Positions 6,189 through 6,339 of a DNA stretch of 6,339 nt are shown one piece after another. This stretch comes from Chloroflexota bacterium (GTDB taxonomy: Bacteria > Chloroflexota > Anaerolineae > Anaerolineales > Villigracilaceae). Position 1 is the first letter of the stretch. Each line of letters opens with the position of its first letter. The stretch spans positions 1-6,339 of the forward strand of contig VGOX01000141.1 of the NCBI GenBank assembly GCA_016875755.1, in the 5' to 3' direction. Position numbers and translations under genes: made by a program. The notes under the pieces were generated by a model, which was not told where the DNA came from, searched no databases, and worked only from the letters and a program-made list of their open reading frames with translations.

Positions 6189-6197
6189 ATTATATCA
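6189..6197 (-). promoter_or_regulatory. Extended -10 promoter for the aminopeptidase gene
   Basis: On the - strand TGATATAAT (6197-6189) is an exact extended -10 box (TG, one base, TATAAT). No recognisable -35 hexamer lies 16-18 bases further up, which extended -10 promoters tolerate. Transcription would begin near 6182, leaving a leader of about 24 bases with the AAGGAG site. Confidence 0.6.
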
Positions 6198-6236
6198 CCC
6201 CAAATAGACCGACCTTCCGTATCCTCTCAAAAATTC

Positions 6237-6244
6237 GGGGGGGG
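6237..6244. repeat. G8 homopolymer tract
   Basis: Eight consecutive G's on the + strand lie between the probable upstream gene end and the aminopeptidase promoter. The tract is outside both coding regions, so length change would not shift a frame here. It is flanked by CTCTC (6225-6229) and GAGAG (6244-6248), too far apart and with too few pairs to call a terminator. Confidence 0.7.
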
Positions 6245-6252
6245 AGAGTCTC

Positions 6253-6339
6253 TCAAGCCCAGGAGCCACTGAGGTTGAGTTCATGAGCGCGCTTTGTCAC
6301 CAGAAGGGACATGGGTGGGATCTGTTTTGTTTCGGCAAC
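6253..6339 (-). CDS. Partial CDS, C-terminal 28 codons, product unknown
   Basis: On the - strand a frame open from the window edge ends at TGA (6255-6253) after 28 codons. It includes KQIPPMSLLVTKRAHELNL and ends SGSWA. The residue mix and the preference for G or C at third codon positions look protein-coding. Its position 94 bases upstream of the aminopeptidase start, on the same strand, is natural for the end of a preceding gene. I cannot assign a family from so short a tail. A start-to-edge frame on the opposite strand (ATG at 6283) overlaps it and looks less coding-like. Its existence is moderately likely. Confidence 0.5.
   Translation of the reverse strand, partial: VAETKQIPPMSLLVTKRAHELNLSGSWA

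Noticed and set aside
6225..6255. CTCTC/GAGAG repeats around the G8 tract as a terminator or phase-variable switch
   Set aside because: Stems are only five pairs with a long loop and no U-tract, and the G8 tract is outside any frame I can support.
6283..6339. + strand frame starting at ATG 6283 and open to the edge
   Set aside because: Its Cys/Trp/His-rich product looks non-coding, its ribosome site is poor, and it overlaps the more plausible - strand gene end.

Overview
The window carries six complete protein genes and two partial ones, cut by both edges. Base composition is moderate, Shine-Dalgarno sites are strong, and the family set (DUF402, DUF4126 and DUF2085 membrane proteins, a group-III-like phosphofructokinase, an M29 aminopeptidase, a tiny Cys-run membrane protein) suggests a bacterium, most likely Chloroflexota/Anaerolineae. 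That placement rests on recalled family resemblance and not on a search. I see no rRNA, tRNA, CRISPR array, insertion sequence or phage gene.

Left block, + strand (1-2018): the C-terminal 191 residues of an ABC permease, its ATPase, and a DUF402 protein are joined by short overlaps (1 and 13 bases, or 4 if the second DUF402 start is used), so they form one translationally coupled operon. The permease and ATPase look like a thiamine- or iron-type importer; the binding protein would lie upstream. The operon ends in a perfect 32-base palindrome that also forms the last codons of the DUF402 gene.

Middle block, - strand (3744 down to 2037): three membrane proteins of unknown function run in the same direction: a DUF2085 protein with CHR/CARC motifs, a DUF4126 protein, and an easily missed 54-residue protein with one membrane segment ending in four cysteines. 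The first gene has a near-consensus promoter so close to its ATG that the mRNA is probably leaderless. The third has its own Shine-Dalgarno site and probable promoter. This block converges on the left block and shares its palindromic terminator.

Right block: a 6-phosphofructokinase gene (+, 3854-4936) diverges from the DUF2085 gene across a 109-base region with back-to-back promoters, and converges on an M29 aminopeptidase (-, 6158-5034) across a shared 19-bp-stem terminator. The aminopeptidase starts at TTG. At the right edge is the last 28 codons of a probable further - strand gene, followed by a G8 tract.

The most unusual content is the three-gene membrane cassette with the small CCCC protein. 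The window does not show what that cassette does.
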